Positions 1 through 11,309 of a stretch of DNA of 64,000 nt are shown here, piece by piece. The position numbers were made by a program, and so were the translations under genes. A model generated the notes under the pieces. The model was given only the letters and a program-made list of their open reading frames with translations. It made no database searches and was not told where the DNA came from. This DNA is from Scolanthus callimorphus (Eukaryota > Cnidaria > Anthozoa > Actiniaria > Edwardsiidae). The DNA lies in the NCBI GenBank assembly GCA_033964015.1, contig CM066924.1, positions 4,012,251 through 4,076,250 on the forward strand. The letters are read 5' to 3'. How positions within the stretch are numbered: the stretch's first letter is position 1; each line of letters begins with the position of its first letter.

Positions 1-1475
1 GATGAAAACGATCAGAGTGTTAGTGTGGACGGGGGTCTGAGAGAGTTGTACCACTAGGCTCGTGTTGGATAAAATGCGTTGAAGGACAAATGTCCCAATT
101 TTAGGGTTACTTTAGTGACCTTAAATGCAGTCCTATTTCAGACTTAGTTTAAGCATAATATACAACATGACCTCATACATATACATACATACATATACAT
201 ACATACTTTATTTTTCACCTTTTTTCCTTGATGTTTTACAATTTAAGAAAGATACTTTTACTATTAAAAGTGGGAAGGGAAAGTTACAGAAAAAGAAAGT
301 AGTCTAGTTAGGTTTAAGGTCCCAGGAGCTAAATAAACCTCCAACCATAAATAGAACGAAGCAATGTATATAAATGAACATGATCCAAAATAGTCCGAAC
401 CAAAAAACACTTGTAAAATTCCCATGGTAGAAGAATGGGAAGTGTTCAGATTTCCCATGGCTATCCATGTGGAAGGTGTCGTCATGAAAATTCAGACTCC
501 GAGAGCCATCTTTCCTCAGGAGAAAGTTATGACGAAGTTGAAGATCTTTTGGATCGCCTTCAATTAACAAATAAAACACAGTTCCCGTGTCTTCTTCCTC
601 TCAAAACACAAAATAATTATGACAGAAGGTGAATAGAAGACTTCAGTACAGAAGCGGTTGTTTTACATATGTGTGTCGGTGCAGTTTCTTCGTCTATGAA
701 AAAATGTCTCCCGAGCAAGAATTGCATTTGGCAGCGGAACTATGGCAATGTTGGTACTTTTATAGTCACAGCGCTTAAAGCCGTGGGAAAATAAAATATG
801 GCACTCAAGGTTGATAAAGGTTCTGTTTGTCAAATGTCTGTCTGTATAAGAAACTGCGGGTCGACGGCGAAGGCTTTGATTTTGCGTAAATTCTTATTGA
901 ATAAGGCCCGTTTCAGACGTCGAACTTTTGCCGCGTCGAATCCAGTTATTAGAAGTTTCATTTGCAACTTAGAGGACACTTTATCCAGTACAAAAGCTAA
1001 ATCTAGAAGAACCATAGTAGAACAAAAAGAAATGTAAAGTTTGTTTTTCTTGTTTATTCTTCATTTGATTATAAAATGGAGAAAACCAGTCGACTGAATT
1101 GGATTCGACGCGGCAAAAGATCGACGTTTGAAACAGGCCTAAGCTGTTCCAAAAAAAGTATATTCCTGGCAAAGCCGACGAAACAAAGTGGGGGCGAGGG
1201 ATCCTACTTTTGACCATTGAGAATAATTCAATGGTTAAAAGCAGAATTCGACTAAACAGGTTATCCGCGCGCAAAGAAAATTAAAAGCACTATCATTTCA
1301 CTAAAATAACATCAATGCTAAATTTCACTGGAAAAACAATATCGTTCTTCGCGGAAATGTACGGTGGAATATACTCGTCATGTGATAGTTTTCAAGCACC
1401 AGAAATCGCAACAGGGCCCCAGGACCTGTCAGTAGCTTAGTAAACCTCCGGTTTTACCAAGAAGTAATTTCAAGA
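1..1475. other. Gene-poor flank, no gene recognised
   Basis: No convincing exon is seen. Contents: a short ATAC/TACA microsatellite at about 174-212; a 65-codon frame at 435-632 with no recognisable family; and a 23-bp stretch at 567-589 identical to the outer arm of the inverted-repeat element at 9176-9360, so a fragment of that family lies here. Positions 1443-1469 match 19907-19933, the first anchor of the segmental duplication that includes the two TMLHE copies. Confidence 0.5.
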
Positions 1476-1640
1476 TAGAGCGGATTTCAGATGACTGTCG
1501 TGAGTAATTCGCAATTACTTTGTAATCCGTCCTATAGGTTTTGTTCAGAATTTGTGTAATTACTTTGTAATTGGTTTAGTTCAGAATTGGTGTAATCACT
1601 TTGCGATTGGTTTCACTACAGTCATATGAAAACCACTCTA
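1476..1640. mobile_element. MITE, TAGAGCGG family (copy 1, shortened)
   Basis: The left end TAGAGCGGATTTCAGATGAC and the right end GTCATATGAAAACCACTCTA are imperfect inverted repeats. The interior is rich in 'attactttgtaattgg' motifs, as in the full-length relatives at 20132-20387 and 28104-28359. There is no coding capacity, so this is a non-autonomous element. Confidence 0.7.
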
Positions 1641-2762
1641 AGACCTATAGTAGGGTTTTCCTTCTCCTTTGAATTACACGGTTTGGTTCACATGCGAGAT
1701 AGGGTGGCCCTAGGGGTAGGGTTTCCCTACAGTCTCGTCAAAATTGGTAGAGTTGTAGTTGAATATCTTGGGAATTACGTTGGCAGTCAGAAACTTATTA
1801 ATTTGGTAGAAAAAAGCAAGTATATTCCATGAATACTGGACGACGCGCAAAAAAAGTAGAATTTTACAGTCAAAAAAATCGCCTTGAATTATTTGAAATC
1901 GGCTTGGTGAATGCCGTCTAAACTTCGTGTAGGGCTAGACAAATGTGTAAGGAGTAAGGCTCAGTGTGTCATTTCAAAAGTTTAGATCGAATAGCACTTC
2001 AGGTGCCTGTCAATCAAAAGTGTGCCCCCCCCTGTAACGTTGCTATGGTAACTCCTATAACAATAAAAAATAAATCACTACTAATTCCAATCTTTCTCCA
2101 GTAAGTGGTCGAAGTCTGGTTTTAATAGCTATTTTGCATTGCGGAGCTACAATAATAATAATAATACAAAATTTCTATAGCGCCATTTCCTGAAGCTCAA
2201 TGGAGCTAAATGAAGCTACAATCGCATAAAGTCAAGTGGTCAAGCCCGAGAAAAATTGTAGGCAGCTTCCTTAATGTGTTTTTTTCTTTCTGACATACTT
2301 TCCCATATAAATTTCGCGATTTGCTTTTGGGTACTTCCGTTTGATTTAGTTTTATAATTTTTTGGAATACAGTCTGGGGGTAAACCATTGAGGGCGACCT
2401 TTGCTTCCTTCCAGAGCGCCTCGATTTCGTGCGCGCGCCTAGAATCTGTCTCGGAAAGCGACTCGCCTCTCGAAAACAAACAGAGCCGGCTACGCAGGCT
2501 AGTTTGAAAGCTATGCATTTTACTAAAAAATGTTCTTCGTCTTCTACGGCTCCTGTGTTGCTACCCTGGAAACCAGAGGCTCGAGGTCCAAAGAATTAAA
2601 ATTTTCGAGCGTAGCGAGACTTTGCCACGAGGAGCGAAGCTTCTGAGTTTCCCATGGGCAGAGTTTCAGCCTCTGGTCCCCAGGGTACTGGGTTGCAAAT
2701 TTGACAGACTCTGTCTTTTGGAGCTTGGTAGGGTTTTGCATATCGCCCCGTTTCGATTGCTA
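1641..2762. other. Unassigned stretch with a possible LINE 3' tail
   Basis: No gene is recognised. At 2141-2190 an (ATA)n run followed by 'tctatagcgcc' resembles, on the minus strand, the 3' tail of the LINE at 11310 ('ttatatagcgcc'), so a LINE tail fragment is possible. A 92-codon minus-strand frame (2240-2518, lysine- and glutamate-rich) lies upstream of it in that orientation. I do not recognise it. Confidence 0.35.
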
Positions 2763-3191
2763 AAGGCTGGTTTCTCTTCAGTCTCGCCAGTCGCATGAAA
2801 CAGTGCACACGCGATCCATGCGATTATATGGAAACACTTCTCTCGCGATCGGAAGAGACTGAAACGATCGGGGCGATCGCGATCGCGCGTATAGAACACT
2901 GTTCTATCCAGGAGATCGCATGCGATTGAATGCGATTATATGGAGACATTAAAAAGCGTTCGAAAGCGACTGATGCGATCGGAATGTATCCCAGAATTCA
3001 TTGTTTTGAGACCAGCAGTCATCTCGGTCGCGTACACTTTCAAAATGGCGCACAAAAGATTCATATTCTATGCGATCGGTGAGATTATATGGAAACATAC
3101 GATCGCATCGAATCTCATGGATCGCGTGTGCACTATTTCATGCGATTGGCGAGACTGATGAGACCGAAGAGATTATATGGAAACCAGCCTT
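2763..3191. mobile_element. MITE with ~70-bp inverted ends (AAGGCTGG...CCAGCCTT)
   Basis: The first 65-70 bp (AAGGCTGG, 'cagtctcgccagtcgcatgaaac', 'gtgcacacgcgatcc') return as the reverse complement at 3115-3191. The interior repeats the words GCGATCG and 'gattatatgga(a/g)ac' at least four times, so it is built from subrepeats. No clear target-site duplication was identified. Confidence 0.8.
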
Positions 3192-3431
3192 AAGGGGTGG
3201 TTAGTTTTATCGCAATTTTGTTGCGGCGATTCTATGTTCGACATTCGTGACGTTCGTGAGATAACTTTCATAGTTGTGTGAGAGCTTGAATTTCCGAAAC
3301 GTTCTCAACTTGTTGCCTTGTCTTTTCTTTCGTCATTTTGTAAAGAGCTTATCCGTGTTTGTTGTTCGATATCGCATAGTCTTTGTCAGCTCCCCTAATA
3401 GAGCAGATTTCATATGACAGTGAAAAGTGCC

Positions 3432-3839
3432 AGGGGCACCCAACGATCATTTTCGGTAAAATATCTGTTCGGATGGCGCTACGAGAGCTGAAATTTTCGC
3501 TTCAGAATTTCAAGCTTTAATTTTCGTATATAGATTATAAGATCCCCTGGATTTTTCGAATTGCACAAAAAGGTTAAATTTTACTAATTTTGGGGGATTT
3601 TTGCCGTTAAAAAGGTCACCTAAAATTTTCGGATGGAGTTTTTCCCCTGGCATTTTCGGAAGACTTGATTTCAATCCCTAAAATTTTCGTAACCCAAAAC
3701 TTTCAGCTACGAAATCCGAACAGATATAAAATTTGTAGGGATTAAAAATACCCAGTTTACAGTCATTTGTATGCTCAGCAACGACTTATAATATGACATT
3801 CTGAGCTGTTTTACGGTATTGACTCCTTGGGTGCCCCTG
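3432..3839. mobile_element. MITE with AGGGGCACCCAA ends and 7-bp target duplication
   Basis: AGGGGCACCCAA at the left is answered by TTGGGTGCCCCT at the right. Inner sequence (ATCTGTTCGGAT / ATCCGAACAGAT) is also inverted. AAGTGCC flanks both sides (3425-3431 and 3840-3846), consistent with a target-site duplication. Just outside on the left, 3398-3421 is a fragment of the TAGAGCGG MITE end. No coding capacity. Confidence 0.8.
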
Positions 3840-4016
3840 AAGTGCCGCGACCGTGACCGTAATTATTGCGCAACTTGAGCAACACTTGAGTTTAATGAGT
3901 GACAGTGACATCGGCCCACCACAATATTAAACTCCGTGTCTTACGCTTCGCGTATCCACGATTAAAAGACTGGGAACTCTGCTTTTAGGTAGAGCGGTCA
4001 AATTATTAAGTTACGG

Positions 4017-4104
4017 TGTCGCGTTAGGCTTGCTTGACGCAATAACAATGAACGTAATCAAAACTCTGCACTTTTGGGTTTTTTTTCTGATCGTAGAGTG
4101 ACTA
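4017..4104. repeat. Segmental-duplication anchor block (pairs with 21010-21067)
   Basis: TGTCGCGTTAGGCT, GGCAATAACA/GCAATAACA, 'aacgtaatcaaaa' and 'cgtagagtgacta' occur in the same order at 21010-21067. The second copy ends exactly where a hAT-like MITE was inserted. In this copy the block ends where the G-tract MITE begins. It lies about 1.86 kb upstream of TMLHE copy 1, versus 0.46 kb for copy 2. Confidence 0.75.
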
Positions 4105-4506
4105 GCCCGGGGGGGGGGGGGGGGGGGGGGGGACTCCCTATATTCGAATGCTAGGGGTGACCGTCGTATTTTTTAGGGGTTGAAATCGGTGATCTGGTAT
4201 TTTTTAGGGGTTCCTAAATATAAACGGTATAGTAAGAAAAATAGGTATTTTTTAGGGGGTTCTCACGCAAATAAGGTAGTATTTTGAAAGTCAAGAGGAT
4301 ACATTTGATGTATATTAAATAAACGGCCAGAACAAAATTTAATCTGTCAAAATTGTTGGTATTTTTTAGGGTATGTTCAGACTGAGGGGTATTTTTTAGG
4401 GTGGAAATTTTTCCGACCAGGTATTTTTTAGGGTCAAAATTCGAGTTTCCCGACGGTCACCCCTAGCATTTTAACCTTAGAGTTCCCCCCCCCCCCCCCC
4501 GGGGTC
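4105..4506. mobile_element. MITE bounded by long G/C homopolymers
   Basis: A G run of about 25 bases opens the element and a C run of about 18 closes it. Just inside, GAATGCTAGGGGTGACCGTCG (4146-4166) is inverted at 4451-4470. The interior carries six or more copies of 'tattttttagggg', so both arms are subrepeat-rich. Related G-run-ended elements occur at 11085-15010 and 27609-27779. Confidence 0.8.
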
Positions 4507-4793
4507 ACTTCACGTTTGGCCATGCGGGAGTTTAATAATTCTTACGCCAGATTATGTTACTTTCAATTAAGTCTTACAACAGATTAATTTGGTCAACTTA
4601 TCAAAAAGGACGCTATCGCTCCTACTCGTAAATAATTCTGTCTTTCATATTCGGAACATTCTGTTTGTTGAATTACACCTCTTAGCTATGAATATCCGAT
4701 GTTCCCTTTCAATTGATCGAGTTCCACTGAGTTATTCTCGAAAGGATTCCTGGCAAACATAATTATTCTGAAGGAGTCCGAACCAATAAACAC

Positions 4794-4908
4794 TAGCCTG
4801 CTAGCCGGCTCTATAGTGGGTTTTTTTCGGATATTCGATTATTTGGCGCGTGGGATTCGTAACGAATTCTTCTCTGGAAAACCCACTAGAGAGCCGGCTC
4901 GCAGGCTA
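4794..4908. mobile_element. Short MITE, TAGCCTGC ends
   Basis: TAGCCTGCTAGCCGGCTCT and AGTGGGTTTT at the left are inverted as AAAACCCACTAGAGAGCCGGCTCGCAGGCTA at the right, giving a near-complete 115-bp foldback with a small loop. A 111-codon frame that starts inside it (4816-5151) has no independent support. Confidence 0.8.
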
Positions 4909-5699
4909 AATAAACACCAGCTCTTACATTTCATGCCTACGCCACTCTCGTTCTCCTTTAGGGTTACAAAATTCGGTAGTTTGATTTATAATATTATAGT
5001 ACATTTGAAATCTTACCTCATGCTTTTTCTTGTCCAACATATTGACAGCTGTTCGAGTCTTGCTTTCCAAATCTGGTACAAACTTTTAGCTGGGTATCTT
5101 TCACCTATGAAAGGTATACAAATAGCAAACAATTTAACTAAAATTTCGTAAGTTTGCGTTGTGTTACCATATTGCACAATTCTAAACGGAAAAAATAATT
5201 ACAGGTTTACCTTTCTTATTGGTCACCGTCTGCACAACTTTCATAATCCAATAATAAGTCAAGGGACTACACCGACATTTTCGTCCCAGTTATTCTTATC
5301 GAGGCCATGGTGCGAATCAAGTGAAGTCGATCGCGACCCAGCGCTAAATGGAAATTCAGACTTCAACACGACGAATACACCTCAAGTCCCAAGTGATTTC
5401 GATTCAAGCGTAGTTTTTATAAACTCCGCTCAAAGGTGTAAACAGAACAAAGGGCTATGTAATTAGTTTACTGTGATTTACGGGCTTAACCACCGCTTAT
5501 CACTGATGAAAGTCGGATTATTTCGGTTCTGATAATAACACACGGGTATATGCAAACCACTCTTATAATGAAATTCGCTCTTGTTCTCTTTGTTGTATCA
5601 CAACAACCGACATCAAGAAAAAGAAGTTGATTCTACCACTTCAAGACTTTCTCTTTCAATTTTGCCTCCCAAATAATTAATGAGCATGAGAAGTCATTT
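4909..5699. other. Unassigned stretch upstream of TMLHE copy 1
   Basis: A 101-codon plus-strand frame (5161-5466; Ser-, Asn- and Asp-containing C-terminal half) is preceded by an AG. It has no recognisable domain and no clear donor. No other gene signal is seen. Confidence 0.35.
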
Positions 5700-5828
5700 C
5701 AAATCCTCCAATTCGGACTGGACCGTATTTCAAGTCCTTGCAATTAGTTCCAGTCCTCGGCTCCGCCTCGGACTGGAACTAATTGCTGCGGACTTGAAAT
5801 ACGGTCCAGTCCTCATTGTCGGATTTGA
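5700..5828. mobile_element. Foldback/MITE hairpin
   Basis: About 55-bp arms (TCGGACTGGACCGTATTTCAAGTCC ... 'ggacttgaaatacggtccagtcc') meet at a GC-rich loop 'tcggctccgcctcgg'. The outer words 'caaatcc' and 'ggatttg' extend the inverted repeat. It ends 137 bp before the TMLHE start codon, and transcription through it would form a stable stem. Confidence 0.8.
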
Positions 5829-5873
5829 AATATTACTTCAAATCCTTTGAGATCTAGACCGGAACGTGATTAT

Positions 5874-5880
5874 GATTGGC
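5874..5880 (+). promoter_or_regulatory. Inverted CCAAT box of TMLHE copy 1
   Basis: GATTGGC lies 91 bp upstream of the start codon. The same word sits 93 bp upstream of copy 2, inside an upstream block kept in both copies despite other substitutions. This suggests a retained promoter element (NF-Y type), by inference only. Confidence 0.4.
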
Positions 5881-5964
5881 TACGATGTGAGAAAAACATG
5901 CAAATGTACATGATTATTATTTCAACAAAGGCTGCCATATCGGCTGAGTTGAGAAGCAATCACC

Positions 5965-7254
5965 ATGTTGGCAAAAGCTAATATCTTGCGGCTTATTTGC
6001 AAGAAACCATATTTAACTCATTTCAGCAGACGTTGTTTTAGGGTACGCAATCCTGCGAGGTTCTTGGCGACTCCATCGTTCTCTCGATCCGCCGAGAACG
6101 GTGTTGTCAAAACTCGCGTCGATTCTGGTAGCTTAACAGTACTCTGGGAAGATGGGAAGGCTCGATACCATAATGTTTGGCTCCGGCATCATTGCTCGTG
6201 CGAGGAGTGCCTCTGTCCTGACACCAAGCAAAGACTGGTGAACATGGCGCTTATACCACAAGACACCAAACCGAAAGTTATACATGCGAGCGCGGGTAAG
6301 ATCTGCATTACCTGGGAAAATGGCCATGAATCCGTCTACGATACTGAATGGCTGAAAATGAACGCTTACGATGAGGATTATGGCGTAAAGGAGGAGGAAA
6401 ATCAATTCAAAATTGTCCATGGTGACTGCATTAAACTATGGGACAAGGAGACGATTACTAAAGATCCCCCGAAAGAGTTCTCATTTGACAATATCATCAA
6501 GCGAGATCCAGACACAGAGTTCCGCTTTATCGACACCATCGTTCGGCATGGCTTCACTTTTGTCAACAAAACCCCGTTGGAGCCCGAGGCGCTGGCGAAA
6601 GTGTGCGAGTGCATTGGTAATTTCGTCCAAGAGAGCCTGTACGGGCGAGTGTATAGACTTTTGAACACAGAACTCATCCATTCTGACATCGCATATCTTG
6701 GTAAAGCTTTAGCCGCGCACACAGATCACACATATTTCAGATTCCCCGCTGGTATACAAGCTATGCACTGCACACACCATAACGGCACAGGTGGCATGAG
6801 TCTTCTCGTGGACGGATTCAACGCAGCTAAGATTCTGCACAAAGAAGATCCCGATGCTTTTAAGATTCTTACTTGTGCAGAGGTTCCTTACGAGTACAAC
6901 AGCAAGAAACACCGCACCAGAGTTCATGGCCCCCTGATTCAACTAAACCCATTCACCAAAGAGGTTGCTTTGCTGAGGTTTAACCTTGCCCGCATAGGAC
7001 CTATTGTCAAGATGGGATTGAGCTATCAAGAGATGGGAGAGTTCTACAGAGCGGTGCATAAACTAAACGACATACTGCGTCGCCCGGAAAATGAATTGTG
7101 GTTCAAGCTTGATCCCGGTCGCCCCGTGATAATGGATAATCGGCGAATATTGCACGGAAGATCTGCTCTTACAGGCTCGCGCGAATTGCAAGGTTGTTAT
7201 GTTGCACTTGATGATTATATTGGAAGATGGGAGGCAATGAGGGCTGGACGTTGA
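5965..7254 (+). CDS. TMLHE: Trimethyllysine dioxygenase, mitochondrial (copy 1)
   Basis: A 429-codon intronless gene. The family hydroxylates N6-trimethyllysine using Fe(II), 2-oxoglutarate and O2, the first step of carnitine synthesis, in mitochondria. Residues 1-40 are basic, with no acidic residues, and look like a mitochondrial presequence. The N-terminal zinc site is C77, C79, C82 and H121, with spacing as in the BBOX1/TMLHE family. The double-stranded beta-helix carries the iron triad H252-x-D254 ... H397 and the 2-oxoglutarate arginine R406. The +9 spacing from H397 matches TMLHE rather than BBOX1 (+13), as does LRRPENELWFKLDPGR. Human TMLHE is 421 residues, so length fits. The start is the first ATG (CACCATGT context), shared with copy 2. 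The absence of introns suggests a retrocopy ancestor, or intron loss in this lineage. Confidence 0.93.
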   Translation: MLAKANILRLICKKPYLTHFSRRCFRVRNPARFLATPSFSRSAENGVVKTRVDSGSLTVLWEDGKARYHNVWLRHHCSCEECLCPDTKQRLVNMALIPQDTKPKVIHASAGKICITWENGHESVYDTEWLKMNAYDEDYGVKEEENQFKIVHGDCIKLWDKETITKDPPKEFSFDNIIKRDPDTEFRFIDTIVRHGFTFVNKTPLEPEALAKVCECIGNFVQESLYGRVYRLLNTELIHSDIAYLGKALAAHTDHTYFRFPAGIQAMHCTHHNGTGGMSLLVDGFNAAKILHKEDPDAFKILTCAEVPYEYNSKKHRTRVHGPLIQLNPFTKEVALLRFNLARIGPIVKMGLSYQEMGEFYRAVHKLNDILRRPENELWFKLDPGRPVIMDNRRILHGRSALTGSRELQGCYVALDDYIGRWEAMRAGR

Positions 7255-7285
7255 ACATTGCAGCCGAATTGTTTTTCAATAGAAT

Positions 7286-8092
7286 GGTTGTACTGGAGAG
7301 CAAAAAATGAAACGTATCTGATTTGTGTTCTTTTTGTAAAAAAACTACACTGTAAACTTTTTTTTATTATTTCTATGTATGTCTATGTAGGTAAGCTTAT
7401 GTAATTGTAATTAGTCTCTCTATTTTCAGTGGTAGTGACCATCTCGAAAGCCATGCGCTACTATGGTCACTACGCACTTTGCTTTTGTTTCTATAAATTA
7501 TAAATCTTTATTATAGTTGTTTTCTTTTTGTACTGTATAACCTTGTTTGTTTGTAATATAAACTGAACTGTACTGCCCAGGGCCTACGCCGGGTCCTAAT
7601 ATCGCCCAATATCACCCAATATTTAACAATTATCCTTGAGCCCAGATGGGCTCTGAGTCAAGAGGCCGAATGGACTATTGACTCAGAAGCCATGAGGGCG
7701 AGAGGAATAACTGTTTTAGTCAAATGACTAAGTTTTAGTCAAATGACAAATGGTCAATTTGTTTTCTCGTCTGGTCATTTGTCATTTTCTGGCTTTCAAA
7801 TCTGACACTTGTCGCTACTAGAAGGCTATAACTTATGGCCTACTAGTAGCTCAGCATCATAATTCAGCATTGACAATAGACCACTAGTCCTTTACAATAA
7901 TAAACAGTTTTTGGGCACTCAACAGAGAAACAAGTACACTGTCAGGAATCAGACAAATGAAAGGAAAAATCAAATCAAAAAATTGAAAAGTGATTTATCA
8001 ACTGGCTTTTGTATTAAATAAATTGAGGAATAAAATAATAATTGAGGAATTGTTTCCTAATTTTTATACTGCACTGTATTTGTATATATAAT
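7286..8092. other. 3' flank of TMLHE copy 1, no gene seen
   Basis: Homology to the 3' flank of copy 2 stops at 7285. Downstream there is AT-rich sequence, an 'atcgcccaatatcaccca' motif at 7600-7622 that recurs near 15600 and 17090, and the short direct repeat 'agttttagtcaaatgac' at 7720-7750. No clear AATAAA is seen close to the stop codon. Confidence 0.4.
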
Positions 8093-8206
8093 AGGACTCC
8101 ATGCTGTCCAATTAAGAAAAAATTGGATGATTCAGAGGAACTCCAAAATTGGACGAGTTCCGAGGAATCATCCATTTTTTTCTTAATTGGACAAGCATGG
8201 AGTCCT
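8093..8206. mobile_element. Foldback/MITE hairpin
   Basis: AGGACTCCATGCTGTCCAAT ... 'attggacaagcatggagtcct' forms an almost complete 114-bp inverted repeat around 'gaggaactccaaaattggacgagttccgagg'. Fragments of the same 'gtccaatta' motif follow at about 8250-8310. Confidence 0.8.
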
Positions 8207-9175
8207 GTTATTTATTAATTATATAACATCCATGTTCAAACCCAAACTGTCCAATTTTAGCGCGAACTGTCCAATTAGAGCGCGCGCGATCCAATTAAAA
8301 AATAATTGGACGATTCAAGAAAAAATCGATCTGCCGGCACAATGGGATTTCGAGCTGGCTATATAATTAATAAATAAAAACAGGCTAATGTTTAACCCTT
8401 AGCTATGGCATTAAAAAATCTATTAATTTTGATAACAAAGTCAATTATAAAATAATTTAGATAGTACGCATGCTCTGATTGGCTTAGAGCCATGTTTGCA
8501 TTTCCCTGTACAAACATGGTTGTGACGTCACACGGGAGTGATTGGCAAGCCGGTATAAATTTCAAAGACTTCTACTTTTAGAAAAAAAAATGACATGTTT
8601 TAGGCAAAATCATTTATTGAGAAGTCAATATTACTTGGATAGACATTTGACAAAGCACACTGAATTCACGTAAAGCAGAGACTCGTAAAATAACATTACC
8701 TAAGCTGAGTTCGGCACACAGTTCGACATTCACAAGTCAGTTCGGCAGTCTTGTTAACTATTCTACCTCTGATCCTGAGTATTAAATGTTTGACAAGCCA
8801 AGAAGGTGAAATATACTAATTCCTTTCTTCTTTGCCATGTTTGCCGTAAATAAAGCATTCAAATTTGCTCTTCGCTGCTAAAGAATCAACATTGCATGCC
8901 ATAGTTTCGCTGCCAATTATGCAATTTCTTGCTTGGGAGAGATTTTGTTTCAGCTTCATAGACGAAGAAACTCGGTCAACACACATATGTAAAGCAACGG
9001 CAAATCATGCGTCAAATCATGCGTCATCATTGACAAATCATGCGATAGAAGGAGCGCTCTGATTGGCTGATGCAGCCTTTTCATCTGTATGGAGAATTTA
9101 GAATCTCATCCGCTTCAAAAACTTACTATCTATATTCCACGCGCATTTAATTTTGGTAGTTAATTATTTTATAAG
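8207..9175. other. Unassigned AT-rich stretch
   Basis: No supported gene. It contains degenerate 'ctgattggctt' repeat words and a minor direct repeat 'aatcatgcg(t/a)' at about 9004-9045. The 65-codon frame at 8865-9062 runs through these repeats and is not supported. Confidence 0.35.
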
Positions 9176-9360
9176 ACAAATAAAACACAGTTCCCGTGAC
9201 TGCACATGCTTATGCAAACCTTGATTTGGTTTGGAGAATTCTCAAGCAGGTGCAAACACTCGCCTGCGGCTTGTGTTTCCACTGATCTGCTCTCGAATTC
9301 TCCCAACCACATCTCGGTTTGCATAAGCCTGTGCAGTCACTGGAACTGTGTTTTATTTGT
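9176..9360. mobile_element. MITE with ACAAATAAAACACAGTTCC ends
   Basis: A 185-bp inverted repeat: 'acaaataaaacacagttcc(c/a)gtgactgcaca' and 'cttatgcaaacc' on the left are mirrored on the right. The outer 23 bp also occur alone at 567-589. Confidence 0.8.
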
Positions 9361-9507
9361 TAAATAATTCTGATCAAACAAATCCTTTTGACTCTTTGAC
9401 TCGAACTAAATCTCAGAATTTTCAGGAGAATGTGTGAGCTCAAGTGATTCATAGGGTATTTAGACAAAAAAAAATTGTGGCCCTCCATCTATAACTATAA
9501 TGATCTA

Positions 9508-9700
9508 CACAGGGAAAAATTGCTTAACACATTAATGGTTTTGGTAGCGTGTTTCCATTAATGTGTGAAAAATGTTAATGGGAAGACCACACTTTCCCAT
9601 TAATGATGTTAATGGGAAGACCACACTTTTCCATTAATGTTATAGTACATTAATGGAAAAACGCTACCAAAACCATTAATGTTTTTAATTTTTTCCTGTG
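9508..9700. mobile_element. MITE with CACAGGGAAAAATT ends
   Basis: CACAGGGAAAAATT and 'cattaatggttttggtagcg' on the left are inverted on the right. The centre contains two direct copies of 'atgttaatgggaagaccacact'. The word CATTAATGG repeats about six times in both orientations. Confidence 0.8.
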
Positions 9701-10798
9701 CTAATATATACACAGTACATTAAGAAACTGTATTGTATAGTATAATGTACCAATGTGTAATTCCAGAAAATATCCATACTCCTCCTACGGAAGGGGTTTG
9801 AGATTTAACCCCCTCCCCTCCATTGAAAAATACACCTGGTGATTGTATGGGAAAAAGGCATTGGATACCCCAACCCATCTGGAATTTTCAAATCCTTTCC
9901 GTGGGGGAGATATGGATTTTTTTCCGCAATCACTCAATACAACACCTCGCTTGCAATACTTCATACCACAATGTCAGGTGATGAAAAGACGGAGAGATAG
10001 AAGCCATCAAGTAAGTTTCAGCCAACATTCCAGCTCCAATGATCCATAATAATGAGCCAGTGAAATCATCCATTATTCACCATACATCTGAAACAATCTC
10101 CAGCTAATCTGCATTTCATGTGCTATGGCCTATTACTGACATTAACAAAATGATTCCTGCCGCCAATACACGATCGCTGTCGCCATTTTGAAATAGGAGA
10201 CAAGAGGTGTAACCACAGGAAGCCCAACGAAACTAGGTGTGTGGTTGGGAGTCAGAATCCCGTGCTATAATTTCGTATTTCCTCACATATATCAACCAAT
10301 TTTGTTTTCCATGATAACTAGTATAAAGTTCTACAAAAACGTTAACTGGTAACTCTCTAATAACGGCACAAATTATACAATTTGCAATTTCCTTTCGATA
10401 CTTTATGGGATACCTGTGTGACTCCGACTGGGTGACTTGGGTAAGATAAGAAAGCAAGGTAAGACAGAATTGGAAGGACAACTGGAAACATGTACAAAGG
10501 AATTTCTTCTGCTCCGGGAGAGGCAAAACTACCTATTAATACCCGTTAGGCACCCTCGCAGTCAAGGTATGGGAATATTTTTCAATTTTGGCAAGAAGGC
10601 GACCACTGAAATAGTAGAAATAAACCTAAACTGAACTGAAATAAAAAGTGGCTGATGTTCAAAACACATACAGCTATCTGGACACCTGCTTGCTTAAATT
10701 CTAATCTCATTCCTTTATACCGTGTTTAGAAGTGAATAAGAAATTGTGCCATAACTCAGGTGTGTTGTAGCTTGAAAAGTGAAAAGGCCTTGTGCCTG
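9701..10798. other. Unassigned stretch
   Basis: There are three short open frames (9843-10049 plus, 10233-10526 minus, 10437-10634 plus) with no recognisable domain and no splice or promoter support. Nothing else is identified. Confidence 0.35.
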
Positions 10799-10983
10799 CC
10801 TTGTGACATACAGTAAACGCCCGCATATAAGAACAGCCCATTTCAGGGTTAGCCTTAATAGAACTTCCATATGAATACTGTAAGGTTCTTATAAAGCAGG
10901 TATCTAAAATAGCCATTTCAGCCTGATGGTCTTATATTAATCCATTTGTTCTTATATGCGGGTGTTTACTGTATGTCACAAGG
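10799..10983. mobile_element. MITE, 35-bp perfect inverted ends
   Basis: CCTTGTGACATACAGTAAAC and 'gcccgcatataagaaca' at the left return as 'tgttcttatatgcgggtgtttactgtatgtcacaagg' at the right. Length 185 bp, non-coding. Confidence 0.85.
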
Positions 10984-11309
10984 CAAACTAGCATCACAAA
11001 TTTGATTAATAAGAAGTATGCACCGTTTACCTGACAGAGCGGAAATTACCAAAAATATCTAACTTCGCCATATTTCAATATATAAGGGACGTGTCATTAT
11101 TTAGCGCGGGGGGGGGGGGGGAGGGCTCCTATTTTTGTCTGGAGGGTCCTAATTTTTTTCGCGTGCCTAAAGGGAGGGTGCAATTTTTTTTCACTCCTGT
11201 TTGGGGCAAGGTCATAATTTTTTTCAGCAACATTTGGACGATGAAGAGGGTAAAACAGATGCCGATAGTGGTTATTTCAGCAACTTCTCTATAGAAATTT
11301 CGGCGCAAC

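Noticed and set aside
6133..6942. Minus-strand and alternative-frame open frames over both TMLHE genes
   Set aside because: Shadow frames of the coding sequence, duplicated at 21692-22501 for the same reason.
5965..7254. Gamma-butyrobetaine dioxygenase (BBOX1) as the identity
   Set aside because: Mitochondrial presequence, LRRPENELWFKLDPGR and the +9 spacing from the distal His to the 2-oxoglutarate Arg fit TMLHE better.
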